Shown: positions 56,979-64,000 of the stretch, one piece after another
How the letters are laid out: each line of letters starts with the position of its first letter
Numbering within the stretch: position 1 is the first letter of the stretch
From: Polaribacter sp. Hel1_33_78
GTDB lineage: Bacteria > Bacteroidota > Bacteroidia > Flavobacteriales > Flavobacteriaceae
Reading direction: 5' to 3'
Length of the DNA stretch: 64,000 nt
Assembly (NCBI RefSeq): GCF_900106075.1
Contig: NZ_LT629794.1
Coordinates: 744,001-808,000 of the forward strand
The notes under the pieces: generated by a model
Told to the model about the DNA's origin: nothing
What the model saw: only the letters and a program-made list of their open reading frames with translations
Databases searched by the model: none
Made by a program: the position numbers and the translations under genes

Positions 56979-58448
56979 ATGATTATATTGAAGACATATG
57001 CGAAACAATTTTTTATTATAGCCATTTCTTTACATTTAATATCCTGCCAGCAGCAAGGTGAATATAAAGTTGGCTCGGCTCAAAATAGGGTGAATCCCTT
57101 TGTTGAGAACTCTGTGGATAGAGATTTGGAGGAAATTAAAAAAGACGGTGTTTTAAGAGCTTTGGTTGTGTATAGCAGTACTAGTTATTTTTTATATCGG
57201 GGGCAAGCTATGGGTTTTGAATATGAATTGTTGACACAGTTAGCAAAGCATCTTGATTTAAAATTAGAGCTTGTAGTATCTAATAATCTCGACACTCAAT
57301 TTGAAGTTTTAAATAGAGGAGATGTTGATCTCATAGCGCATGGTATGACCATCACAAATCAACGAAAGTGGGAAGTTGATTTTACAGAGTATTTATACCT
57401 TACTAGGCAGGTGCTTGTTCAGAAAAAACCAGATAATTACTTAAATATTTCTTGGAGCAATTTACAGAAGCAACTTATTCAGGATCCGATTGAATTAATA
57501 GATAAAACAATTTCGATAAGAAAAAACTCCTCCTATATTGAGCGCTTATTAAGTTTGTCAAATGAAATGGGAGGGAATATTATGATTGATACTTTAAATA
57601 GTAAATTATCAACAGACGAAATTATTGATATGGTGGCAGACGGAAAAATTGAATACACCATAGCTGATGAAAATTTGGCGAAAATAAACGCTTCTTTTAA
57701 TCCTATTCTAAAAATTGATGTTCCTATTTCTTTTTCGCAAAGAATTGCCTGGGTTACGAGAAAAAAATCTCCCATGTTTCGTGAAGTTGTTAATAAATGG
57801 ATAATCTCTCAGAGAAAGAAATCTAACTTTAATGTTATATATAATAAGTACTTTAAAAATAAACGAACCTTTAAGCAGCGAATAAAGAGCGACTATTATA
57901 GCTTAAAGAATAATCAAATTAGTAAATACGATAATTTGATAAAGAAACATGCGACTAAAATTGGATGGGATTGGAGATTATTGGCCTCACAAGTTTATCA
58001 AGAGTCTAGATTTGACCCTATCGCTAAATCATGGGCCGGCGCCAAAGGGCTGATGCAAGTGATGCCATCCACTGCAGAATCTCTTAGCATAAAGGATGTT
58101 TCTGATCCGAATGAAAGTATTCGAGGTGGAACAGATTATTTAGATTATTTATATAATCGATTTACAGATATAAATGATTCTATAAATAGAATTAAATTTT
58201 CATTAGCTTCTTACAATTGTGGATATAGTCATGTTAGAGATGCTCAGCGTTTAGCAGTAGAAAATGACTTAGATTCAACTATTTGGTCAGACAATGTAGA
58301 AAAGATGATTTTAGCTTTGAGTTTACCAAAGAATTATAATAAATCTTTCATAAAATATGGATATGTGAGAGGTGAAGAACCAGCTAATTATATAGAGCAA
58401 ATTTTTGACAGATATAATCATTACAAACAGTTCATTCCTTTGGAATAA
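56979..58448 (+). CDS. mltF: MltF-like membrane-bound lytic transglycosylase
   Basis: The ATG at 56979 is chosen because it yields a lipoprotein signal, FFIIAISLHLISC, about residue 23. The 489-residue product has an N-terminal periplasmic solute-binding (SBP_bac_3) domain (GVLRALVVYSSTSYFLYRGQ, GFEYELLTQLAKHLDL, DVDLIAHGMTITNQR) and a C-terminal SLT domain with the catalytic glutamate in ASQVYQESRFDP, followed by GAKGLMQVMPSTAE and SLASYNCGYSHVRDA. This is the MltF arrangement; it cleaves peptidoglycan glycan strands. A longer form from 56829 is possible but would hide the lipobox behind a membrane helix. Confidence 0.88.
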   Translation: MIILKTYAKQFFIIAISLHLISCQQQGEYKVGSAQNRVNPFVENSVDRDLEEIKKDGVLRALVVYSSTSYFLYRGQAMGFEYELLTQLAKHLDLKLELVVSNNLDTQFEVLNRGDVDLIAHGMTITNQRKWEVDFTEYLYLTRQVLVQKKPDNYLNISWSNLQKQLIQDPIELIDKTISIRKNSSYIERLLSLSNEMGGNIMIDTLNSKLSTDEIIDMVADGKIEYTIADENLAKINASFNPILKIDVPISFSQRIAWVTRKKSPMFREVVNKWIISQRKKSNFNVIYNKYFKNKRTFKQRIKSDYYSLKNNQISKYDNLIKKHATKIGWDWRLLASQVYQESRFDPIAKSWAGAKGLMQVMPSTAESLSIKDVSDPNESIRGGTDYLDYLYNRFTDINDSINRIKFSLASYNCGYSHVRDAQRLAVENDLDSTIWSDNVEKMILALSLPKNYNKSFIKYGYVRGEEPANYIEQIFDRYNHYKQFIPLE

Positions 58449-59210
58449 TTTATTTTTTGAAATAAATATCTTAACGAGTAATACCAATAGAATTTTGAGG
58501 TATTTTTATAATTATTTGGCAGAAACTATTTTTTGTTGAACTCCATTCAAAAATATTTTTTACTATATTTAGATAATTGCCCTATCTGGCCAGACTGAAA
58601 CAGAAAGTTTAGTCTGTTATAATCAGCCGTATCAAAGGTTAGGAATTCATTTTGTTTGTCACAGAATCCGTCTTTTATTAAGTTTTCATTATGATTGATA
58701 TAAAATATTTCTATTTCAAAATATTTTATACTTTTTTTATGCTGATTGTAGACTTTTCATTCAAATTCTTTACAAATCCCATCCTTCCTCTGCATCAAAA
58801 TGAAAAAAAATGGTGATAAAATATCACTAGTAATATAGCTCTAACTTCTCGGTTTAATATCGTTTTTTGATTGAGCTAATATTCCAATCGGAATGAGTAA
58901 GATTAGAAAGAAGATGTTTTTTATAAATTAAGGCAAACTCCGAAGAATAATTTTTTTTGTTTTCAGTAAAGCCTATAAAATTTATTAATAATTCTAGGGT
59001 AGCGTAATTTTTTATTCAAGTTTATGGCGGCTCAAAAATTAACATTTTTTCATAATTATAACTCTTATCGAAGAAATAAATAGAAAAGGGATTGCTGTAA
59101 TGAGTGAAATATTTTTGAAGGAAATATTTTAACTTAATAGATGCATGAAGGTTTGCTGCTATTTTGTTTTAAAATAAACAGGTGTTTTACAAAGTGCATA
59201 AAAGACCTAA
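58449..59210. other. 760-base gene-free stretch with a remnant reading frame
   Basis: No gene is supported. At about 58600-58620 GACTGAAAC/GTTTAGTC forms an imperfect hairpin. On the minus strand 58854-59015 is a 53-codon open stretch without ATG (reads YATLELLINFIGFTENKKNY then SSEFALIYKKHLL) whose amino-acid composition looks genuine, suggesting a decayed gene. No family recognised. Confidence 0.3.
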
Positions 59211-59444
59211 CTAAACAACTTCACCTCTTTGAGGTTTTAAAGCGTCTCTGTAAATTTTCATATCCTTTTCATCTACAACAATAAAAGCTGAAACCAGCAT
59301 GGGGTTTTTTTCTTGGATGTCAATTTCATGAAAACTTAAATTCTCTATGGTTGCAAATTCTTTTAAATGAGTAGTATGGTGTTTTGCAGTTTCTTTAGCA
59401 TCTGGTCCTCTAAAATCCCATAATAATTTTATTTTGTTCGCCAT
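59211..59444 (-). CDS. Small conserved protein of unknown function
   Basis: The start at 59444 gives 77 residues (MANKIKLLWDFRGPDAKETAKH) and lies 4 bases after the stop of the thiamine pyrophosphokinase gene, suggesting co-transcription; an ATG further upstream would overlap that gene. The sequence carries paired histidines (AKHHTTHLKEF) and a VSAFIVVDEKDMKIYRDALKP region, compatible with a small alpha-beta fold. No membrane segment. Family not recognised. Confidence 0.65.
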   Translation of the reverse strand: MANKIKLLWDFRGPDAKETAKHHTTHLKEFATIENLSFHEIDIQEKNPMLVSAFIVVDEKDMKIYRDALKPQRGEVV

Positions 59445-59448
59445 TTTT

Positions 59449-60060
59449 TTATTTCTTATGATTGATAAAAATGAATAAATTACCACTTTCAAAAGTAATT
59501 TTTATTTGGTTTTTTGTTGCCTTATTCCTTGTGCCAATTCTTGCTCCGAAGGATAAGTTTTCCTTATTTAATGCATACTGTAATCCCTCAGTAAGAATGT
59601 TTGTTGCTCTTGGGAAAGGGACTAAAGAAATAACTTGGTCTTTACAATTAGTGATTTCTGTGTTCTTGTCAGCCAAAAAATAACGACTGTAGGTATCAAA
59701 AAAAGTAAGGTTCAATTTTTCTTTCCATTGTAAAGCAGTGTTCAGATTTCCTAAAAAGTGATCTTGTTCTTTTCCGCTCGCACCATAAATATCAATTGTT
59801 GTATGGCCTCTGTCAAATAGAATTTGTAATGCTTTCTCAAAATCTGTAAAATCTTGATTTGGTGTACAAATTACTTCAATATTTTCTGGTATTTCTCGCA
59901 ATGAGTCTAAGTCGCCACAAACAAAATCTGGTGTAATTTTATTATTTCCTAAAAAATGATACCCACCATCAGTAGCACAAATAATATCATAATTAGATAA
60001 ATTTGGCATTTCTTTTGGGGGTTCACCGTTTAAAAGTAAAAAGACTTTTTTTTGTTTCAT
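59449..60060 (-). CDS. Thiamine pyrophosphokinase
   Basis: With the ATG at 60060 the protein is 203 residues, normal for TPK; an upstream ATG seven codons earlier is less likely. Characteristic segments are CATDGGYHFLG, PDFVCGDLDSLREIP, DFTDFEKALQIL and YGASGKEQDHFLGNL, the Asp-rich elements binding metal and ATP. The C-terminal thiamin-binding strand region includes LSFGARIGTRNKATK. Converts thiamine to thiamine diphosphate. Followed by the small gene at 59211. Confidence 0.9.
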   Translation of the reverse strand: MKQKKVFLLLNGEPPKEMPNLSNYDIICATDGGYHFLGNNKITPDFVCGDLDSLREIPENIEVICTPNQDFTDFEKALQILFDRGHTTIDIYGASGKEQDHFLGNLNTALQWKEKLNLTFFDTYSRYFLADKNTEITNCKDQVISLVPFPRATNILTEGLQYALNKENLSFGARIGTRNKATKNQIKITFESGNLFIFINHKK

Positions 60061-60170
60061 CAGCAACAAAAATACAAACAATAAAGCATCATTTCTAAAA
60101 ATTTGAAAGATGCTTTATTGAAGGTAATAGAGAAAAAGTTTTTTCTTACTTTTTTATCCAAGTTAAAATA

Positions 60171-60347
60171 ATGGCAAACAAATTTCCTAGTAAAAAAAAG
60201 TACTATTTCAAAAGTAGGAGAGAGGAAATTAAATCTGATTTGGTTTTGATAGCTCGCCAAATACGCCCGTGCATCATAAAAGTTTTAGAACTCCTTGTTA
60301 ATTTTATGTTTCATCTGCTCAATGTTATGTTTTTTTCTGAATTTTAA
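60171..60347 (+). CDS. Possible small ORF in a gene-poor stretch
   Basis: A 58-codon ORF (MANKFPSKKKYYFKSRREEI at the start, then a hydrophobic C-terminal half, IIKVLELLVNFMFHLLNVMFF). It follows an A-rich leader, and the basic head plus helical hydrophobic tail could be a small membrane protein. It ends inside a 9-base-arm palindrome, TCTGAATTT/AAATTCAGA. No homologue known to me; could be chance. Confidence 0.25.
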   Translation: MANKFPSKKKYYFKSRREEIKSDLVLIARQIRPCIIKVLELLVNFMFHLLNVMFFSEF

Positions 60348-60707
60348 ATTCAGAAAAACAGAAACCATTTTATATTCTTTATATCATTCAAGATACAAGT
60401 AAAATAAATTTTAAGTCCATTTTTTAAATTAGAAATCTAAAGCGATTATTTACTGATTTTAGCATAGCAGAAACAATTGTAATTAAAGAAGCTGTTTTGC
60501 AATCTAGCAGTAAAATTGCCTTTAAAAAAGTATATCAGAATGCAAAAGTCTTTATCATTATTACATGGAAAATTATGTAGAAAACAAACTAAGGGATAGA
60601 AATAATCATAAAAAATCAACGATAAGCAGCAGCTGTTAAGAATCCGTTTTGCAAAAATTAGCAGAAGTGTAGGGTAACCTTTATCTTTGTTTTAAAATTT
60701 TTAGACT
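60348..60707. other. Gene-free stretch upstream of mvaD
   Basis: No gene supported. A 50-codon open stretch without start (about 60430-60580, reading LFTDFSIAETIVIKEAVLQS onward) may be a gene relic. TATCTTTG at 60682-60689 matches the -7 promoter consensus, 18 bases before the mvaD start, but no -33 element was found at the right distance. Confidence 0.35.
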
Positions 60708-61787
60708 TTGAATACAGATCAATTTATAGCAAAATCGACGTTAAAATTTGTTGAGACAGCAAGTTTTACTTGGCAAACACCAAGTAATATCGCGCTTGTA
60801 AAATATTGGGGAAAGAGTAATCCACAGATTCCTAAAAATGCTTCTATTAGTTTTACTTTAAATAATTGTCATACAATTACTAGAGTCGATTTTATTAGAA
60901 AAGAAAAGTCTGATGAAGTCGTTTTTAACTTATTCTTTGAAGGAAAACAAAAAGACGAATTCAAGCCAAAAATTGCAGAATTTTTTAAGAGAGTGCAATC
61001 ATATTGTCCTTATATCCTGGAATATGAAATGACGATTAATTCAGAAAATTCATTTCCACATTCTAGCGGAATTGCTTCTTCTGCAAGTGGTTTAAGTGCA
61101 ATTGCTATGTGCTTAATGAGTTTAGAAAAGGAATTAAATCCAAATTTATCCGTGGATAAGATTCATAAAAAAGCCTCTTTTTTAGCTAGATTAGGTTCTG
61201 GAAGTGCAAGTAGAAGTATTGAAGGGCCATTAGTTGTCTGGGGAAATCATCCAGAAATTGAAGGAAGTTCAGATTTATTTGGAATACAGTTTCCTTATAA
61301 GGTACATCCATTTTTCGAGAATTACCAAGATGTAATTTTATTGGTTGACAAGGGTGAAAAACAAGTCTCCAGCACAATTGGTCATAATTTAATGCACAAG
61401 CATCCATTCGCAGAAAATCGTTTTTTACAAGCTAACGAAAACTTGTCTAAAATGTCTAAAATCCTGCAAGAAGGCAACAGTAAGGATTTTATTAATCTAG
61501 TCGAAAGTGAGGCTTTAACGCTGCACGCTATGATGTTGACTAGCAATCCTTATTTTATTTTGATGAAACCAAATACGTTAGAAATCATCAACAAAGTTTG
61601 GGAATATCGTCAAGAAAACAGCAGTAATATTTGTTTTACCTTAGATGCAGGCGCAAACGTTCATGTGTTGTTTCCTGAAAACGAAAAAGAGAATATATTG
61701 CAATTTATTGATAATCAGCTATCTAAATACTGTCAGAAAAATCATTATATTTGTGATACAGTCGGTTTCGGAGCAAAAAGACTGTAA
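60708..61787 (+). CDS. mvaD: Diphosphomevalonate decarboxylase
   Basis: A 359-residue GHMP-superfamily enzyme starting with TTG. TWQTPSNIALVKYWGK is the conserved N-terminal substrate-binding segment, and FPHSSGIASSASGLSAIAMC the phosphate-binding loop with the Ser-rich signature of MVD. ARLGSGSASRSIEGPLVVWG follows, and the LDAGANVHVLF C-terminal strand completes the fold. Makes isopentenyl diphosphate from mevalonate diphosphate by ATP-dependent decarboxylation. First gene of a run with the GHMP kinase at 62367 and a UbiA prenyltransferase. Confidence 0.95.
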   Translation: MNTDQFIAKSTLKFVETASFTWQTPSNIALVKYWGKSNPQIPKNASISFTLNNCHTITRVDFIRKEKSDEVVFNLFFEGKQKDEFKPKIAEFFKRVQSYCPYILEYEMTINSENSFPHSSGIASSASGLSAIAMCLMSLEKELNPNLSVDKIHKKASFLARLGSGSASRSIEGPLVVWGNHPEIEGSSDLFGIQFPYKVHPFFENYQDVILLVDKGEKQVSSTIGHNLMHKHPFAENRFLQANENLSKMSKILQEGNSKDFINLVESEALTLHAMMLTSNPYFILMKPNTLEIINKVWEYRQENSSNICFTLDAGANVHVLFPENEKENILQFIDNQLSKYCQKNHYICDTVGFGAKRL

Positions 61788-61814
61788 TATTTTCTGTAAT
61801 TAAAACATCTCATT

Positions 61815-62321
61815 ATGAAAAGTTCAACTTTACTTATTGCCATAATGGTGGGGTTTTTAACTTCATCCATGTGTGCCCAAGAAACTGTTTGGTTTGATTC
61901 AAATTGGAAAGTCTCAATAAAAGAAAAAGCGGCTTATTACAGACCGAGCCCGAAAAAAAAGGACAAAGGTTATTGGATTGTGGACTATTATGTTTCTGGA
62001 AAAAAACAAATGGAAGGATTTAGCACGGTATCTATTCCTAACAAGGAAATGTTTCAAGGTAAGGTAAAGTTCTTTCATGAAAATGGTAAAGTCTATCAGA
62101 ACGTTCATTATTTTGAAGGAGAACCAGAAGGGAGTTTCTCGGAGTTTTATGATACAGGAGAAACGCAAAGAGTTGGTCATTACTCCAAAGGTTTGCGTGA
62201 TGGAATTTGGAAGACCTACTATAAATATGGTAAAATTCAATCTCGCGGAAAATATAAGAATGGAGAAAAAGTGGGTATTTGGAAGACCTTTTATAAAAAC
62301 GGAGACTCATCAGTTGATTAG
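61815..62321 (+). CDS. Exported MORN-like repeat protein (YwqK-type)
   Basis: A 168-residue protein with signal peptide (LLIAIMVGFLTSSMCAQ). The C-terminal half has four MORN-like repeats: KVKFFHENGKVYQNVHYF, GSFSEFYDTGETQRVGHY, IWKTYYKYGKIQSRGKYK and IWKTFYKNG. NCBI-type annotations name such proteins after the YwqK antitoxin, but with a signal peptide and no toxin gene alongside, that label is unsupported. It lies between the two mevalonate-pathway genes (27 bases after mvaD), so it is probably co-transcribed. Confidence 0.8.
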   Translation: MKSSTLLIAIMVGFLTSSMCAQETVWFDSNWKVSIKEKAAYYRPSPKKKDKGYWIVDYYVSGKKQMEGFSTVSIPNKEMFQGKVKFFHENGKVYQNVHYFEGEPEGSFSEFYDTGETQRVGHYSKGLRDGIWKTYYKYGKIQSRGKYKNGEKVGIWKTFYKNGDSSVD

Positions 62322-62366
62322 TGCAGTAAATATTGTATTTTTGTAAAGCTATTGATAAAAAAAAAT

Positions 62367-63293
62367 ATGAAAGGACCACTTTTTTATGCCAAAATTTTGC
62401 TTTTTGGGGAATATGGAATTATTAGAGATTCTAAAGGACTAGCAATACCTTATAACGCATACAGGGGGGCATTGAAAACTTCCAAAAATTTGGAAGGTGC
62501 AACCAAAAAATCAAACGAAAATTTATACAAATTCTATATATATTTAACGAGTTTAAATTCTGATTTAATTTCTTTCAATTTACAAGAATTTAAAACAGAT
62601 TTAGAAAATGGAATGTATTTTGACTCTTCCATACCCCAAGGCTATGGAGTGGGAAGTTCTGGAGCTCTAGTAGCTTCTGTGTATGATAAATATGCGCATG
62701 ATAAAATTACCGTTTTAGAAAATTTAACCAGAGAAAAGTTGTTAAAGCTAAAAGGTGTTTTCTCTTTGATGGAGTCTTTCTTTCATGGAAATAGTTCTGG
62801 TTTAGATCCGCTAAATTCTTATTTAAGTTTACCAATATTAATCAATTCAAAAGAGCATTTAGAGCCTGCGGGTATTCCGTCTCAAAAAGAAGGAAAAGGT
62901 GCAGTTTTCCTATTAGATTCAGAGCAAATTGGTGAAACAGAACCGATGGTGAATATCTTTATGAACAAGATGAAAAATGAAGGTTTTAGAAAAATGTTAA
63001 ACGAAGAGTTTGTCACCTATACAGACGCTTGTATTGAGGATTTTTTACATGGCAATGTTGCGTCGCTTTTTGGCAACGTAAAAAGCTTATCGAAGGTAGT
63101 TCTTAAAAACTTTAAACCTATGATTCCTGATGCTTTTCATAAAGTGTGGGAAAAAGGAATTAAAACAAACGATTATTATCTGAAACTTTGTGGTTCAGGA
63201 GGTGGGGGCTATATTTTAGGTTTTACCGAAGATTACCAAAAAGCACAAGAAAGCTTAAAGGGCTATAAGCTAGAACTAGTTTATAGATTTTAA
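62367..63293 (+). CDS. Mevalonate-kinase-like GHMP kinase
   Basis: The ATG at 62367 gives 308 residues beginning MKGPLFYAKILLFGEYGIIR, matching the GHMP N-terminal motif; a TTG five codons earlier is less likely. The ATP-binding loop is PQGYGVGSSGALVASVYDKY (~92-111), HGNSSGLDPLNSYLSLP carries the catalytic aspartate region, and KLCGSGGGGYILGF is motif 3. With mvaD upstream it is the expected mevalonate kinase, phosphorylating mevalonate; phosphomevalonate kinase is the alternative. Ten bases separate it from the UbiA gene. Confidence 0.9.
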   Translation: MKGPLFYAKILLFGEYGIIRDSKGLAIPYNAYRGALKTSKNLEGATKKSNENLYKFYIYLTSLNSDLISFNLQEFKTDLENGMYFDSSIPQGYGVGSSGALVASVYDKYAHDKITVLENLTREKLLKLKGVFSLMESFFHGNSSGLDPLNSYLSLPILINSKEHLEPAGIPSQKEGKGAVFLLDSEQIGETEPMVNIFMNKMKNEGFRKMLNEEFVTYTDACIEDFLHGNVASLFGNVKSLSKVVLKNFKPMIPDAFHKVWEKGIKTNDYYLKLCGSGGGGYILGFTEDYQKAQESLKGYKLELVYRF

Positions 63294-63303
63294 AACGTAC
63301 CTC

Positions 63304-64000
63304 ATGAGTTCTTCTAAAACGAAGACTTTTCTAAAAAAGATATTTAGCTTATTATCGGTAATAAGAGGCTATAACATACTTGTTTTAATAATAGCACAAT
63401 ACTTAGCATCCATCTTTATTTTTTCGCCTAAAAAATCTATCAGGGCTATTATTTTTGATTTTGATCTTTTATATATTGTTTTAGCTTCTGTTTGTGTGGT
63501 TGCTGCAGGGTATATTATTAATAATTTTTATGATGTTAAGGTTGATAGAATTAATAGACCTTTAAAAACAGGCATAGATAATTACGTAAAACAGGAAACA
63601 AAATTGATGCTTTATTTTATCTTAAATTTTTTAGGATTTACTTTTGGTTTATTTGTTTCGTGGAAATCAGCGCTTTTTTTTTCAGTCTATATTTTTGGTA
63701 TTTGGTTATATTCTCACAAATTAAAAAAACATCCTTTTACAGGTTTAATTTCTGCGACCATACTAACAATTTTACCTTTTTTTGCTGTTTTTGTGTATTA
63801 TAAAAATTTTTCAAAAATCATTTTTCTTCATGCAGTTTTCTTGTTTTTAGTAATTATGGTTAGAGAATTAATTAAAGATTTAGAAAATATAAAGGGAGCA
63901 CTAGCGAATAATTATAAAACATTTTCTGTAGTTTATGGAGAGTTAAAAACAAAGCAATTGTCACTCTTATTATTATTACTTGCTTTTATTCCGGTAATAA
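63304..64000 (+). CDS. UbiA-family prenyltransferase (5' part, cut by window end)
   Basis: The ATG at 63304 opens a frame to the window edge, at least 232 codons. Multiple membrane helices alternate with the two aspartate-rich motifs of the family: NNFYDVKVDRINRP (~77-90) and ELIKDLENIKGA (~192-203). Closest in feel are the geranylgeranylglycerol-phosphate geranylgeranyltransferase-like proteins of Bacteroidota. Its position after the mevalonate genes suggests it uses an isoprenoid diphosphate made by them. The acceptor substrate is not known. Confidence 0.88.
   Translation, partial: MSSSKTKTFLKKIFSLLSVIRGYNILVLIIAQYLASIFIFSPKKSIRAIIFDFDLLYIVLASVCVVAAGYIINNFYDVKVDRINRPLKTGIDNYVKQETKLMLYFILNFLGFTFGLFVSWKSALFFSVYIFGIWLYSHKLKKHPFTGLISATILTILPFFAVFVYYKNFSKIIFLHAVFLFLVIMVRELIKDLENIKGALANNYKTFSVVYGELKTKQLSLLLLLLAFIPVI

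Noticed and set aside
59028..59131. Plus-strand fragment resembling the end of an ABC ATPase (LIEEINRKGIAVMSE)
   Set aside because: Too short, with no Walker or signature motif nearby; probably a chance resemblance.
60060..60260. 66-codon minus-strand ORF upstream of thiamine pyrophosphokinase
   Set aside because: No motif, ends at the start of the TPK gene, and overlaps the better plus-strand small-ORF candidate at 60171; neither is strong.
61815..62321. Toxin-antitoxin system reading of the MORN/YwqK-like gene
   Set aside because: No toxin gene is adjacent and the protein has a signal peptide, so the antitoxin label from homology alone is not supported.
61914..62379. Overlapping minus-strand ORFs of 108 and 113 codons and a plus-strand 89-codon ORF at the MORN gene
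   Set aside because: All overlap the MORN-like gene with its signal peptide and repeats; they are frame shadows.

Overview
The window is AT-rich (roughly one-third GC by eye) chromosomal DNA from a marine-type flavobacterium; the gene content resembles Polaribacter and its relatives (Flavobacteriaceae, Bacteroidota). Evidence: promoters of the Bacteroidota form TTG...TAnnTTTG, A-rich translation starts without Shine-Dalgarno sequences, flavobacterial fusions (SecDF, HPRT-adenylate kinase, GatB-AspRS, kinase-M23-aminotransferase), many lipoprotein and outer-membrane genes, and a short palindromic repeat family between genes. No rRNA, tRNA, CRISPR array, intact insertion sequence or prophage was seen.

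Layout. 1-805: 3'-truncated TPR protein. 985-8763: AraC regulator divergent from a complete trans-4-hydroxyproline degradation operon (deaminase, ketoglutarate semialdehyde dehydrogenase, DUF885 lipoprotein, 4-hydroxyproline 2-epimerase, FAD D-amino-acid dehydrogenase). 8913-15268, opposite strand: secreted TolB-propeller amidohydrolase and a 1010-residue kinase/M23/aminotransferase fusion whose end domains look like hydroxylysine kinase and 5-phosphohydroxylysine phospho-lyase. 15343-25261: adenine deaminase, PhnA-like protein, DUF456 protein, obgE, HPRT-adenylate kinase, secDF. 25450-36694: fhs, mdh, outer-membrane protein, gyrB, and the gatC-gatA-gatB/aspS transamidation operon. 37024-44060: trp operon with promoter, Trp-codon leader peptide, attenuator, trpE-G-D-(small ORF)-C-F-B-A and terminator. 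44083-53791 (minus): lipoprotein FKBP, amidohydrolase, DoxX-like protein, M28 peptidase, TPR proteins and an outer-membrane barrel. 53953-60060: ftsE, two glycosyltransferases, an MltF-like transglycosylase, a small conserved protein and thiamine pyrophosphokinase. 60708-64000: mevalonate-pathway genes (mvaD, GHMP kinase), a MORN-like protein and a UbiA prenyltransferase running off the end.

The most interesting reading is that 985-15268 forms a catabolic island for collagen-derived material. Hydroxyproline goes to 2-oxoglutarate in four encoded steps, the neighbouring fusion could degrade hydroxylysine, and two exported hydrolases may supply the substrates. Hydroxyproline and hydroxylysine together are characteristic of collagen. 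Other points of interest are a nearly leaderless trp leader peptide, a covalent GatB-AspRS fusion carrying the His typical of non-discriminating AspRS, a repeat element that supplies the last codons of trpF, and a glycosyltransferase lacking a normal start codon.
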